A stretch of 64,000 nt of DNA from Flavobacterium album (GCF_003096035.1 NZ_CP029186.1:2555001-2619000), one strand, 5' to 3'. Shown: positions 51,002-59,934, numbered from the stretch's first letter. Made by a program: numbers and translations. The notes: generated by a model from the letters alone, not told the origin.

Positions 51002-52450
51002 ATGAAAAAGCTATTTGCCGTTCTTAGTTTATCTGCACTTACACTACTGCAATTGGGGTGCTCGTCATCGTCATCCGATGATGGCAACCCATCCAACAAT
51101 AATCCCGACCCTGTAAATCCGGGAACCAATGAAGTTGATTTCTGGCTTACCAATAATGCCGGTACCGTAAGGCTTGCAAAGCAAACAACGATACTCGATT
51201 TTGGCACGGCAGCCAATGTATTGCCCTCAATAGAAGTGAACGATGCCACTACTTACCAGTCGGTTGACGGTTACGGCTATACCCTTACCGGCGGCAGCGT
51301 ACAGGTAATCAACGGCCTTGGCGCCGCGCGTAAGCAGGAATTGCTGCAGGATCTGTTCAGTACTACCACAGGCATTGGCGTGAGCTACCTTCGCATCAGC
51401 ATCGGTGCATCGGATATGAGCGCCGCACCCTTTACTTACGACGATATGCCAACCGGGCAAACCGATCCTTCGCTTGCCAACTTCAGCCTGGACAATGACA
51501 GCGCCCTGATAGCCCTCTTGCAGGAAATACTGGTGATCAACCCAAATATCAAGATTGTCGCGACATCCTGGAGCGCACCGGTCTGGATGAAAACCAATAC
51601 AAGTTTTAAAGGTGGTAGCCTGCAGCCACAATATTATGATGAGTACGCACAGTATTTTGTAAAATATATACAAGGGATGCAGGCACAGGGCATAGCCATC
51701 ACAGCAATAACGCCGCAAAATGAGCCACTGAACCCGAACAACAACCCAAGTATGCTGATGCAGGCAGTGGAGCAGGCCAATTTTATAAAGAACAATTTAG
51801 GCCCGGCATTCCAGGCTGCGGGTATTACGACAAAGATCATTGCTTACGACCATAATTGCGATGTGCCCTCGTATCCGCTAACAATATTGAGTGATGCTGC
51901 TGCCAACCCATTTGTGGACGGCTCGGCATTCCACCTGTATGCCGGGGATATTTCTGCGCTCACGGCTGTGCATAATGCGTACCCTGATAAGAATGTTTAC
52001 TTTACAGAGCAATATACAGGCTCAAATGGGAATTTTGGGGGCGACCTGAAATGGCACCTTAAAAATGTGCTGATAGGCTCAATGCGTAACTGGAGTAAAA
52101 ACACACTGGAATGGAACCTTGCCACCAATGGCTCATGGGGACCTCATACCGACGGCGGCTGCTCTGACTGTAAAGGGGCTATAACCATTACCAGCAGCGA
52201 TACTTATGTAAAGAATGTATCGTATTTCGTGATAGCCCATGCATCGAAATTTGTCCCGGCAGGTTCAGTGCGGATCGCAAGCAATGTTTCGGGGAACCTG
52301 AACAATGTTGCGTTTAAGACTCCGGCCGGCAAGATCGTGCTTATAGTGGAAAATGACAGCTCGGGTATCGAGTATTTCAATATCAAATATAATGGCGAGT
52401 GGGTTAAAACAAGCCTTGAAGGCGGGGCAGTTGCGACTTACATTTGGTAA
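51002..52450 (+). CDS. GH30-family glycoside hydrolase, lipoprotein
   Basis: A 482-residue protein with a lipoprotein signal (MKKLFAVLSLSALTLLQLGC, Cys20) and a Ser/Asp linker that could act as a surface-export tag. The catalytic domain resembles GH30 (glucosylceramidase-like): DGYGYTLTGGS at the start, SWSAPVWMKTNTSF, the acid/base Glu241 in ITPQNEPLNPNN, and the nucleophile Glu336 in VYFTEQYTG. A C-terminal beta-sandwich ends GGAVATYIW. Members cleave beta-1,6-glucan, among others. It could work with the GH16 protein about 1 kb away. Confidence 0.9.
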   Translation: MKKLFAVLSLSALTLLQLGCSSSSSDDGNPSNNNPDPVNPGTNEVDFWLTNNAGTVRLAKQTTILDFGTAANVLPSIEVNDATTYQSVDGYGYTLTGGSVQVINGLGAARKQELLQDLFSTTTGIGVSYLRISIGASDMSAAPFTYDDMPTGQTDPSLANFSLDNDSALIALLQEILVINPNIKIVATSWSAPVWMKTNTSFKGGSLQPQYYDEYAQYFVKYIQGMQAQGIAITAITPQNEPLNPNNNPSMLMQAVEQANFIKNNLGPAFQAAGITTKIIAYDHNCDVPSYPLTILSDAAANPFVDGSAFHLYAGDISALTAVHNAYPDKNVYFTEQYTGSNGNFGGDLKWHLKNVLIGSMRNWSKNTLEWNLATNGSWGPHTDGGCSDCKGAITITSSDTYVKNVSYFVIAHASKFVPAGSVRIASNVSGNLNNVAFKTPAGKIVLIVENDSSGIEYFNIKYNGEWVKTSLEGGAVATYIW

Positions 52451-52469
52451 TTGCCAATATTCACTAATG

Positions 52470-52500
52470 AAAAAAAGCACTGCGAAAGCGGTGCTTTTTT
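52470..52500 (+). terminator. Terminator of the GH30 gene
   Basis: AAAAAGCAC and GGTGCTTTTT pair around TGCGAAAGC, with T-tracts. It lies about 20 nt past the stop codon. Confidence 0.8.
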
Positions 52501-52659
52501 GATTGATTACCAAATAAGTAAGTAGTTTTTTACAGTATAAAAACTTAACATTGGGCAATTGTTTTATTAACTAATTTTGATAACGATTAATTTACAGTGA
52601 ATTAACAATGTTTGTTCAGTGTAAAATAAAGCATCTGATTAATCAAATAAAAACAAGAA

Positions 52660-53145
52660 ATGAGACAGCCTGTTAAGAAAAGCCCCGAGGCGAACGAACA
52701 AATGAATGAGACCGATAATACTCCTGACGTTACAGGAACTGACACAGTAACTGAAATACCGGTTGCAGCGCCTGCTGAAGAAAAACCGAAACCTGTGCGC
52801 AAAAAACCTGTGGTTAAAACCCCGGAAGTTACGGAGGTACCTGCCGAATTAAGCACCGAACAAGCGCCTGTAGCAGAACCGGCCACTGAAGATGTCCAGG
52901 AAAGAACTGAAGTGACTTTTCAGGCTATAGCAGCCGAAAAGAAAGCTAAGAAAGCGGATAAGGAAAAATCCAAATCGAAAAAGGATAAGGATAAAGACAA
53001 GAAAAAGAAGAAGAAAAAAGCTAAGGCCAAAAAGAAAGCTAAAGCTAAAAAACAAAAAGCTAAAGACAAGGCAAAAGCTAAAAAGAAAGAAAAGCAAAAA
53101 GCCAAAGCCAAAAAGAAAGCTAAATCTAAAGGAAAGAAAAAATAG
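52660..53145 (+). CDS. Lysine-rich histone-H1-like protein (161 aa)
   Basis: A 161-residue protein. The first ~95 residues are Pro/Glu/Val/Thr-rich (MRQPVKKSPEANEQMNETDN then a PAEEKPKPVRKKPVVK region). The last ~65 are almost only Lys and Ala with Ser, Asp and Gln (units like AKAKKKAKAK). This resembles bacterial histone-H1-like tails of Bacteroidota that bind DNA or RNA. It is probably cytosolic and nucleoid-associated. A strong terminator follows. Confidence 0.75.
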   Translation: MRQPVKKSPEANEQMNETDNTPDVTGTDTVTEIPVAAPAEEKPKPVRKKPVVKTPEVTEVPAELSTEQAPVAEPATEDVQERTEVTFQAIAAEKKAKKADKEKSKSKKDKDKDKKKKKKKAKAKKKAKAKKQKAKDKAKAKKKEKQKAKAKKKAKSKGKKK

Positions 53146-53154
53146 CTTTATACA

Positions 53155-53185
53155 AAAAGAGCGAAGTCAACAGGCTTCGCTCTTT
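53155..53185 (+). terminator. Terminator of the lysine-rich protein gene
   Basis: AAAAGAGCGAAG and CTTCGCTCTTTT form a 12-bp perfect stem around an 8-nt loop, with flanking A and T runs. Confidence 0.88.
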
Positions 53186-53213
53186 TGTTTTACAGGGTTT
53201 AATTTGAGAAATA

Positions 53214-53359
53214 TTTACCACATAGGCACATAGCTCGAAAATTACTTAAAAAACTATCATCATAGTTAAACATAGGTTTGAAGCTATGCTTCAATGCTAC
53301 TGTGGGCTTTTTTGCAAACTTCATTATTACTATGAAAATCTATGTATCTATGTGGTTAG
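53214..53359. repeat. CCACATAG palindromic element, copy 8
   Basis: Starts TTTACCACATAGGCACATAG and ends TATCTATGTGGTTAG, with inner TTGAAGCTATGCTTCAA. It lies between the convergent lysine-rich and GH16 genes. Confidence 0.85.
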
Positions 53360-53379
53360 ATTAAAAGTGGAAAGTTTTA

Positions 53380-54753
53380 TTATTGATAAACCCTTATATA
53401 ATCAATTTCCATAGAGGACTGTGTGAAATTCGGGTCGATGTTCCCGCCAAAATTTCCACCCATTGCTACATTCAGGATAAAGAAAAAGTTATGGTCAAAT
53501 GGCAATGAAGGATCATTGGCAACGGAATGTATCAATGTATTGTCGGCAAAGATCTTAATGACATCAGTATTCCATATAACAGAATACTCGTGAAATTCTG
53601 AAGATACATTTGGTATCACCTGGCTGCCACCATTGGCATTGCCACCCGAATGGCCGGGATAATGCAGCGTACCGAATATCCTGTTCTGCTGGTTGCCCAC
53701 GTGCTCCATGATATCGATCTCGCCACAGGAAGGCCATGCCGCCGTTGCATAATTTTGCCCCAGCATCCAAATTGCAGGCCATGTACCGCCGCCAACAGGC
53801 AGTTTGGCGCGTATCACGGCACGCCCGTATTTAAAGTTGAATTTTCCATCGCTCACAAGCCTAGCCGAGGTATAGGGCGATCCGTTCAATGTTTGTTTTT
53901 TAGCGGTAATAACCAATTTTCCGTCAGCAACAACAACGTTCTCAGCGCTGTTAGTATAGTATTGTTGTTCATTATTACCCCATCCGCCGGCGCCCGTGTT
54001 GTACGACCATTTGGTTGGGTCGGGTGCGCCGGGCGTATTAAACTCCTCCGACCATACCAGGTTGGTAAAGTTCTCGCTGGCCGGGGGTGTCGGCTGCGTT
54101 GTTGTGAACGTATGGTAAACGGCTTTCGAAGGATCATTGCCTATAACCGCCCTTACGGTCATACGGGTATTGGTAAGCGACAAGATCTCATAGGTGCTTT
54201 GCCCGGCAAAATAGCCCATGAAGCCGCCATCGGCAATGGTGAGCGCTTTGCCTGTAGTACGTCCGGCAACGCCGCTTTGCGTAACATATGAATCAGAATC
54301 GCCCAATGTGACAGCCTTAGGGCCTGTTGCTGTATAAGGTAGGCAGCTGTCGGTTGTGCCGGTGCCTCCGTGTGAAACTACATACCCGCCATTAAAGAGC
54401 GTGCTGCCACTATTGTTCACGGTAAGCCTTAACTGCCCGTTTTGAAGGTCAAAGGTCAGCGTGTTGTCATAAAGGCATCCGGTTTGCGGATTATTGGCAA
54501 ATTCAAAAGGCGCTGCCTGGTCGATGTTGCCATAGTAGTTGATACCGTTATTCGCAGAGTTTTCACCATAGCCAATGTGCCCGGTTTCGCCTGCCGCCCA
54601 GTACCATGTGCGTGACGAACCGCCCGAAAGCTTATTGATAAGATCCTGGTTTGGGTCTGAGGGAGTACCATTACTGCTGTCGCTGCTGCTACAGGATGTA
54701 ACGGCAAGTGCCATAACGCAAAATGCGATGGCTTTGTAAAGATGTTTTTTCAT
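53380..54753 (-). CDS. GH16-family beta-glucanase, lipoprotein
   Basis: A 457-residue protein with a lipoprotein signal (MKKHLYKAIAFCVMALAVTSC, Cys21). Residues 40-215 form a beta-rich module (SRTWYWAAGETGHIGYG at its start) often seen before Bacteroidota laminarinase domains. Residues ~228-457 are the GH16 domain: NLVWSEEFNTPGAPDPTKWS, YNTGAGGWGNNEQQYY, KYGRAVIRAKLP and the catalytic EIDIME (Glu345, Glu350). It should cleave beta-1,3-glucan such as laminarin at the cell surface. No SusC/SusD genes are next to it. Confidence 0.92.
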   Translation of the reverse strand: MKKHLYKAIAFCVMALAVTSCSSSDSSNGTPSDPNQDLINKLSGGSSRTWYWAAGETGHIGYGENSANNGINYYGNIDQAAPFEFANNPQTGCLYDNTLTFDLQNGQLRLTVNNSGSTLFNGGYVVSHGGTGTTDSCLPYTATGPKAVTLGDSDSYVTQSGVAGRTTGKALTIADGGFMGYFAGQSTYEILSLTNTRMTVRAVIGNDPSKAVYHTFTTTQPTPPASENFTNLVWSEEFNTPGAPDPTKWSYNTGAGGWGNNEQQYYTNSAENVVVADGKLVITAKKQTLNGSPYTSARLVSDGKFNFKYGRAVIRAKLPVGGGTWPAIWMLGQNYATAAWPSCGEIDIMEHVGNQQNRIFGTLHYPGHSGGNANGGSQVIPNVSSEFHEYSVIWNTDVIKIFADNTLIHSVANDPSLPFDHNFFFILNVAMGGNFGGNIDPNFTQSSMEIDYIRVYQ

Positions 54754-54822
54754 TATAGATTTTTTTGGAATAGCGAATATAGGGAAATTTTAGAGGAGGG
54801 TATAACTGAAATAACCGTTTTA

Positions 54823-55476
54823 TTAATCAATTATTTTTCCTTTTATTACTGGAAGTTTACATATCCACATATTTTCCAGTCCTTTGATATGGCCCCAAAT
54901 TTTGTGGATCATGATTTCTGTACCAGGCTTTGACTTCTTAATGATAGCTATCGCTTCAGCACTCATTTTTGATCCTTCAACTTTAATGTGCTGCGTTTTA
55001 TGTTTATTAAATATAAATATTTCAAATCTTTCTGCTTCTGCCGGCTCCATATAAAATAACTCAGGAAATAGTACAGTAAGTTTCGCATCGATTAATTGCT
55101 GCTTTGTCAATTCAAACGAGCATATCCTGCAAATAACATTGCCATCGATTGCTGCTTCCAGCATTGGCAATCCAAGAATTTTAAACGATTTTTCCTCATG
55201 TAATATAGAGCCATCCGGCATAATGGCTTCAATATCAATCTTCATTTCATTGCCGGATCCCGCACGTAACATATAGTTTCCGACACTGTCTGTTTTTACT
55301 AAAGCCGAATCTTTTGCAAATGCTTTAAATGATTTTGCTCCCGGCACGGCAATTTTAATAGGGTTTTCGATTCCCCGATAAACGATATTCAGTTTCTCTG
55401 CAGAAATTACAGAAATATTTTGATCGGCCTGGCTAAAGGCAAACAAGGGTAATAGGTAAAATAAAATGTATTTCAT
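54823..55476 (-). CDS. GldM-like protein lacking the membrane anchor (217 aa)
   Basis: Signal peptide (MKYILFYLLPLFAFSQADQN), then a domain starting VISAEKLNIVYRGIENPIKIAV, the hallmark of the GldM C-terminal modules, and LRAGSGNEMKIDIEAIMPDG followed by SFKILGLPMLEAAIDG. A last domain has ICRICSFELTKQQLIDAKLT. GldM is the type IX secretion/gliding motor shaft; this short protein keeps only the outer domains and lacks the helical bundle. It may bind envelope partners. It lies on its own next to another unknown gene. Confidence 0.75.
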   Translation of the reverse strand: MKYILFYLLPLFAFSQADQNISVISAEKLNIVYRGIENPIKIAVPGAKSFKAFAKDSALVKTDSVGNYMLRAGSGNEMKIDIEAIMPDGSILHEEKSFKILGLPMLEAAIDGNVICRICSFELTKQQLIDAKLTVLFPELFYMEPAEAERFEIFIFNKHKTQHIKVEGSKMSAEAIAIIKKSKPGTEIMIHKIWGHIKGLENMWICKLPVIKGKIID

Positions 55477-55538
55477 ATATAAGCCTTTATAAGTATAACG
55501 GATTTAAGGTTTTAAAGATTATAGAGAAAATACATTTC

Positions 55539-56237
55539 TTATTCTTTCTTTAATTTCCATTCCCCGTTTTCACCTACAAATTCCTGTATAACCGGCTCTT
55601 CATTCGTCAGATCACGTTCTTCTTTATATACAGGTATGGCATTATGTTTTTCCAGTCGGAATGTATAATTGGACTGTATTCCATAAGCCCCGGAAAATAA
55701 CTCGCATTCTATAAGTTTTGTTTTATTGTCATAATGCGGGTTATCCCAAATATCGGTATTGTCTGCATTATTCAGGAGCTTTACCAGTTTTGTTTGGTTT
55801 TGGTCATTTAGATAGATGATCGTCCATTGGTTGCCATTCATATTCGATGCTACTATACATAAAAGGTCCTCATCACCATCTTTGTCAAAGTCGGTTATTT
55901 TAAACTCAGAAATTATATTCTTGCCATCTATCCTTCTTATAGGCCAGCCAATATGATGAATCATTTCCTGGAAAATGTCCTTTTTTCCGTTATGCCATAC
56001 GAGTTTCGCAATAGTATCATTCTCCAATTGTAAAGAATATTTTACAGGTACTTTGCCTTTTAGGGTGAATTCCGATGACGGCTTTTCTCTTTCCCATTGT
56101 ATACCTGTAATGGACATTGTGTCATTAGCCTCATGCTTTAAATGATAAGTAAGGCATTTTTCTCCATTGTATATAGTTGTTTGTGCTGTAAGCGGACCGC
56201 ATACACATATCATAAGAAAAAACGCCAGTGTTCTCAT
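55539..56237 (-). CDS. Secreted protein with DxDxDG motif (232 aa)
   Basis: A signal peptide (MRTLAFFLMICVCGPLTAQ) is followed by a beta-rich body. ITDFDKDGDEDLLCIVAS is a calcium-binding-like repeat of the type in VCBS/FG-GAP proteins. The rest (WTIIYLNDQNQTKLVKLLNN, CELFSGAYGIQSNYTFRLEK) resembles the XAC2610-type secreted proteins of unknown role. It ends 62 nt before the GldM-like gene on the same strand. Confidence 0.65.
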   Translation of the reverse strand: MRTLAFFLMICVCGPLTAQTTIYNGEKCLTYHLKHEANDTMSITGIQWEREKPSSEFTLKGKVPVKYSLQLENDTIAKLVWHNGKKDIFQEMIHHIGWPIRRIDGKNIISEFKITDFDKDGDEDLLCIVASNMNGNQWTIIYLNDQNQTKLVKLLNNADNTDIWDNPHYDNKTKLIECELFSGAYGIQSNYTFRLEKHNAIPVYKEERDLTNEEPVIQEFVGENGEWKLKKE

Positions 56238-56282
56238 TTTATTAGTTTATCCAAATGTACAGATTTACCCTTATCAAATAAA

Positions 56283-56312
56283 AAAACTTCCGGCGATTAA
56301 CCGGAAGCCAAG
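56283..56312 (-). terminator. Terminator of the thioesterase gene
   Basis: CTTCCGG and CCGGAAG pair around CGATTAA, with an A-run to the left giving a U-tract on the minus strand. It is about 25 nt past the stop. Confidence 0.8.
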
Positions 56313-56336
56313 ATTAAAAAAAACGGGAGATTAACA

Positions 56337-56801
56337 CTATCTCCTTAGGGAAGCAAGCCGATCATTGATGGTGGCATATTGCTGTAATTCGGTATCCTCA
56401 AATTGGCGGGCCATTTCAAGGAACCAATTGGGGTGTTTGTCACGCATACCGGTTTGTAAATTGATATGGATGAACTTTGTCCAAAGCAGCGCGCGTAACT
56501 GTTGCTGGTTTTCGTCCCACATGGCCATTTCTACCAATAATGTGTCGTCCGATAGTTTAATGAGTGCCGATTCGATGCAGACCATTTCGTTATACAGGGC
56601 AGGGGACAGGTAAACGATCTCGTGCCTGCTTACCATCCACCCAGAGCCTTTTTTGTAGAGCGCTGTCATATCAATGTCGTGGAATTCCTTAAGGTGGTCT
56701 TCGCGGGCATTGAGCATGTAGTCGATATAGCCGGAATTGTTGAGATGATTAAAAGGGTCGCAGTCGCTGAACCGGATCTTGTAAAATGTCTTTAGTTCCA
56801 T
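56337..56801 (-). CDS. Acyl-CoA thioesterase-like hot-dog protein
   Basis: 154 residues from the ATG at 56801; the longer frame to 56888 adds non-conserved basic sequence. It has MELKTFYKIRFSDCDPFNHL, the 4HBT catalytic region DCDPFNHLNNSGYIDYMLNA (Asp within), then MVSRHEIVYLSPALYNEMVC and LLWTKFIHINLQTG. It should hydrolyse acyl-CoA or a similar thioester. It is upstream of no obvious partner. Confidence 0.85.
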   Translation of the reverse strand: MELKTFYKIRFSDCDPFNHLNNSGYIDYMLNAREDHLKEFHDIDMTALYKKGSGWMVSRHEIVYLSPALYNEMVCIESALIKLSDDTLLVEMAMWDENQQQLRALLWTKFIHINLQTGMRDKHPNWFLEMARQFEDTELQQYATINDRLASLRR

Positions 56802-56921
56802 TGTTGCTTGTTTGATGAAGAAAGTTGCATTACGGAGAAAGGTTTTCCTTTGACATTTATCAAAAAAGTTCCGGAGTTTCAAAGGCACAAAGTTTCAAAG
56901 TCGGATATGCGGGAACGACAG

Positions 56922-57509
56922 TTACACTTTAGCCCTGATCCTGCTCAACGTTTCCTGTGTAATGCCCAAATAGGAAGAAATGAGCCCCAACGGTACGCGT
57001 TGCAATAGCAGTGGATCATTAGATATAAGGTTACTATAGCGTTCCTGTGCGGATATGAATTGCAATTCCGTGAGGCGGCGATGCATTTCAAGCATTTCCT
57101 GTGTGATGAGGTAGCGTCCCAGGCGCTCAATCTCGTGGTAGCGGTCATACAGTTTTTCGAGTTCGTTATAGGGCAGTGACCAGATTACTGACGGTTCCAG
57201 TAATTCGATCTGCCTGCCATCGGGCATATTGGTTACGTGGCCGCTCATTGAGCAGGTAAACGAATTTTCGGCTTTAAAGCGTTCGGTCACTTCTTTCCCG
57301 TCTTTCAGGTAAAAAGTGCGCGCCAGGCCTTTTTCGATGTAATATACATTCCTGCATATATCGCCGCAGGGAACCAGCACGTGCCCTTTTGGATGGCTTT
57401 CTTTATTCATGAGCGAAAGCAATGCCTGCGTGCTTTCAGGGCTGAGCTTTAAAAAAGGGGAGATGCTGTCGAAAAAGCTTATTTTTTGGGTTGTATTTGC
57501 CATATCCAA
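56922..57509 (-). CDS. Crp/Fnr-family transcriptional regulator
   Basis: A 195-residue protein; a second Met at residue 3 is an equally likely start. The N-terminal cyclic-nucleotide-binding fold reads HPKGHVLVPCGDICRNVYYI and KGLARTFYLKDGKEVTERFK, followed by a long linker helix. The C-terminal helix-turn-helix region (VPLGLISSYLGITQETLSRI) matches the Crp group typical of Bacteroidota, which usually lack the cAMP-binding residues. The target genes are unknown. Confidence 0.9.
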   Translation of the reverse strand: MDMANTTQKISFFDSISPFLKLSPESTQALLSLMNKESHPKGHVLVPCGDICRNVYYIEKGLARTFYLKDGKEVTERFKAENSFTCSMSGHVTNMPDGRQIELLEPSVIWSLPYNELEKLYDRYHEIERLGRYLITQEMLEMHRRLTELQFISAQERYSNLISNDPLLLQRVPLGLISSYLGITQETLSRIRAKV

Positions 57510-57525
57510 ATATAATAAAAATAAA

Positions 57526-57551
57526 AAAGCCTCCCGGGTGTGGGAGGCTCA
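57526..57551 (-). terminator. Terminator of the endonuclease I gene
   Basis: GAGCCTCCC and GGGAGGCTC-type arms (AGCCTCCC/GGGAGGCT) around GGTGT, with a U-tract on the minus strand. It is placed right at the gene's 3' end. Confidence 0.8.
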
Positions 57552-57554
57552 ATA

Positions 57555-58649
57555 TTAGTTCACTACGATCTTCTTCGTGGCCGAACCCTCATCGGCTGTC
57601 ACCTTCAGGAGGTAGAAGCCTTGCGGAAGGTTGCTCAGCTTGTAGGTATTGTTTTCGCCTTTTGGTTTCTGAATATACTGTACCAGCTGTCCGTTAAGGT
57701 TGATAAGCTGTATTTCGTCCAGCTCGGTTTCAGAATAGATATTCACTTCATTGTTCACTGCGGGGTTAGGGTACACCGATACAGTAGCCATAAGGTGGTC
57801 TTCAACACCTGCAATGCCCCAGCGGTCCTGGGCTACCGGGCCGCCCCATATAAGGGTAGCAAGGTAAGGGTTGTCGATAAATGGGTTCCTGTTGCCTTGT
57901 CCATATGCATTGCCGGCATTGCCAAGGTAGGTATTCCTGTTGTCTTCGTACTGCGATACCGGGTCTTCGGCATTCCACTCAAGGAATAGCATAAGCATAT
58001 TCGGGTCGGTAGCAACGGTAGCGCCAACACCTACATTTTTAGGAAGGCACTGGTTGCCATAGCGAAGGTACATATACATCATCATCCTGGCGATATCACC
58101 TTTCCATTCGTCACCGGGATACCATTGCTCGCCGGTTTCAAATGAATTTCCGGAACCGTCAAAAAATTTATCGTTATTCCTGTCGCCGTTACGTTTTTTA
58201 TCAGCAGCCCTTATATGGTGTACATCGGCGCCGGGGCCGGAAGTTCCAAGGTCAGGGTTTCCTAATGCTTTTGGGTACGTATGCTCCCTGTTCCAAAGGC
58301 ATGGCGCTGCAGTACCGTCATCGTCCATGTTCTTGTCCCTTCTCCTGTGGTCTTTATCGTCAGAAGTAGAGGCCGGGCACATATTGCTGCTAAAGCCATA
58401 GATCATAAACAGGTTGGTATGTGTAGCATCTGCCGGGTCAAGGTCAACAATCTTTATAGCATTTTCTGCCTCCTGGTAAGAAAGCTGCTTTGTATGGGTG
58501 GTTGTAATCTTAGTCGCCAGTGCAGATTTTAAGGCCATGCCGCTCTGGTTGAAATTAAAGCCATTGTAATAAGGAGAAGCCGGGGCTCCGTCCTGTGCAA
58601 AAACTACACCGGTAGATGCAGCCAGCAAAAAGGTAATTATTTTTTTCAT
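57555..58649 (-). CDS. Secreted endonuclease I with T9SS C-terminal sorting domain
   Basis: A 364-residue protein: signal peptide (MKKIITFLLAASTGVVFAQ), endonuclease I domain with the catalytic LWNREHTYPKALGNPDLG, then VHHIRAADKKRNGDRNNDKF and QWYPGDEWKGDIARMMMYMY. The last ~75 residues are a type A sorting domain (VSVYPNPAVNNEVNIYS ... QGFYLLKVT), directing it through the type IX secretion system. It probably degrades external DNA or RNA. It has its own -7 element. Confidence 0.92.
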   Translation of the reverse strand: MKKIITFLLAASTGVVFAQDGAPASPYYNGFNFNQSGMALKSALATKITTTHTKQLSYQEAENAIKIVDLDPADATHTNLFMIYGFSSNMCPASTSDDKDHRRRDKNMDDDGTAAPCLWNREHTYPKALGNPDLGTSGPGADVHHIRAADKKRNGDRNNDKFFDGSGNSFETGEQWYPGDEWKGDIARMMMYMYLRYGNQCLPKNVGVGATVATDPNMLMLFLEWNAEDPVSQYEDNRNTYLGNAGNAYGQGNRNPFIDNPYLATLIWGGPVAQDRWGIAGVEDHLMATVSVYPNPAVNNEVNIYSETELDEIQLINLNGQLVQYIQKPKGENNTYKLSNLPQGFYLLKVTADEGSATKKIVVN

Positions 58650-58667
58650 TCTAAATTTTTAGGGTGT

Positions 58668-58675
58668 CAAATGTA
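58668..58675 (-). promoter_or_regulatory. -7 promoter element of the endonuclease I gene
   Basis: TACATTTG on the minus strand, a full TAnnTTTG match, 19 nt before the start codon. No clear TTG was found at the right distance. Confidence 0.5.
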
Positions 58676-58719
58676 GGTGATAATTTCCACACTAACTGAA
58701 ATTTAACACCGAAAATCAT

Positions 58720-59934
58720 TTATTTTTTACGTTCCAGCAACGCCATATAAAAGCCGTCAAAGCCACTTTCGGACGCAAGGACCTTGTTTTCTTTTACGAA
58801 AGTAAATTCTTTGCCTATTTCTGTAGTTAAGAAGTTCTTGACTTGTTCCTGGTTTTCAGAGGGTAACACAGAGCATGTGGCATATACCAGCTTTCCGCCG
58901 GGCTTTACGATTTTAGAATAGCTTTCCAAAACCTCGGCCTGCGTTTTACGGATGTTGTCTATAAATTCAGGCTGCAGTTTCCACTTGCTGTCCGGATTTC
59001 TTTTCAGCACGCCAAGCCCGCTGCAAGGCGCGTCAATAAGTACGCGGTCGGCTTTGCCGTGCAGTTTCTTTATAACTTTGGTACTGTCGATAATGCGGTA
59101 TTCAATATTAAAGGCGCCATCACGCTTTGCCCTAATTTTCAGCTGTTTTAGCTTGCTTTCATAAAGGTCCATCGCAATAAGTTGGCCTTTGTTCTCCATA
59201 AGGGAGGCCATGTGCAGCGTTTTTCCACCTGCACCGGCACAGGTATCTACTACGCGCATTCCCGGCTCTACCTCAAGGAAACGGGCAACCATTTGCGACG
59301 AGGCGTCCTGCACCTCAAACAAGCCTTCTTTAAAGGCATCGGTCAGGAAAACGTTCGAACGTTCTTTCAGTATCAGTGCATCCGGATATTCTTTTGGGGC
59401 TTCTGTTTCGATGTTTAGGTCCATCAATAGCGCCCTTAGTTTTTCGCGTGTAGTTTTCAGAGTGTTTACGCGAAGTATCACTTTGGCCTGCTCGTTTTGT
59501 GCGGCAAGCTCTTTTTCCCAGTTCTTTTCGCCAAGCTCTTTTATACCGAGTTCGTCCATCCAGTCCGGGATCGATTCACGATATTTTCGTATTTTAGAAA
59601 GTTCGTCAAAACGGCCTTTAATACGACGCACAGGGGTGTCTTCAAAATACTTCCAGTCGGGCAGGGTTATGCCGCGAAGCACTGCCCATACAGCAAATAT
59701 GCGCCACAGGTTGTCGCGATCGTACGGTTCCTTCACTTCGGCAATTTCGGTATAAAGGCGCTTCCAGCGTACTATTTCATATATCGTTTCGGCAACAAAT
59801 TTGCGGTCGGCACTGCCCCAGCGCTTGTCTTTCTTAAGGGCGCGGGCAACCACCTTATCGGCATATTCGCCATCATTAAAAATAAACCCAAGGGAGTCAA
59901 TAACCGTAAAAACTAAATTCCTGTGTAATCTCAT
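58720..59934 (-). CDS. RsmB/NOP-family RNA cytosine methyltransferase
   Basis: A 404-residue enzyme. The N-terminal ~130 residues are a NusB-like helical part (RWGSADRKFVAETIYEIVRW). The methyltransferase domain has the SAM motif VVDTCAGAGGKTLHMASLME, DAPCSGLGVLKRNPDSKWKL and the catalytic Cys in VYATCSVLPSEN. It should form 5-methylcytosine in rRNA or tRNA. It is a single gene. Confidence 0.91.
   Translation of the reverse strand: MRLHRNLVFTVIDSLGFIFNDGEYADKVVARALKKDKRWGSADRKFVAETIYEIVRWKRLYTEIAEVKEPYDRDNLWRIFAVWAVLRGITLPDWKYFEDTPVRRIKGRFDELSKIRKYRESIPDWMDELGIKELGEKNWEKELAAQNEQAKVILRVNTLKTTREKLRALLMDLNIETEAPKEYPDALILKERSNVFLTDAFKEGLFEVQDASSQMVARFLEVEPGMRVVDTCAGAGGKTLHMASLMENKGQLIAMDLYESKLKQLKIRAKRDGAFNIEYRIIDSTKVIKKLHGKADRVLIDAPCSGLGVLKRNPDSKWKLQPEFIDNIRKTQAEVLESYSKIVKPGGKLVYATCSVLPSENQEQVKNFLTTEIGKEFTFVKENKVLASESGFDGFYMALLERKK

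Noticed and set aside
11233..53359. CRISPR array from repeated CCACATAG units
   Set aside because: Copies are kilobases apart, palindromic and have genes between them; there are no regular spacers or cas genes.
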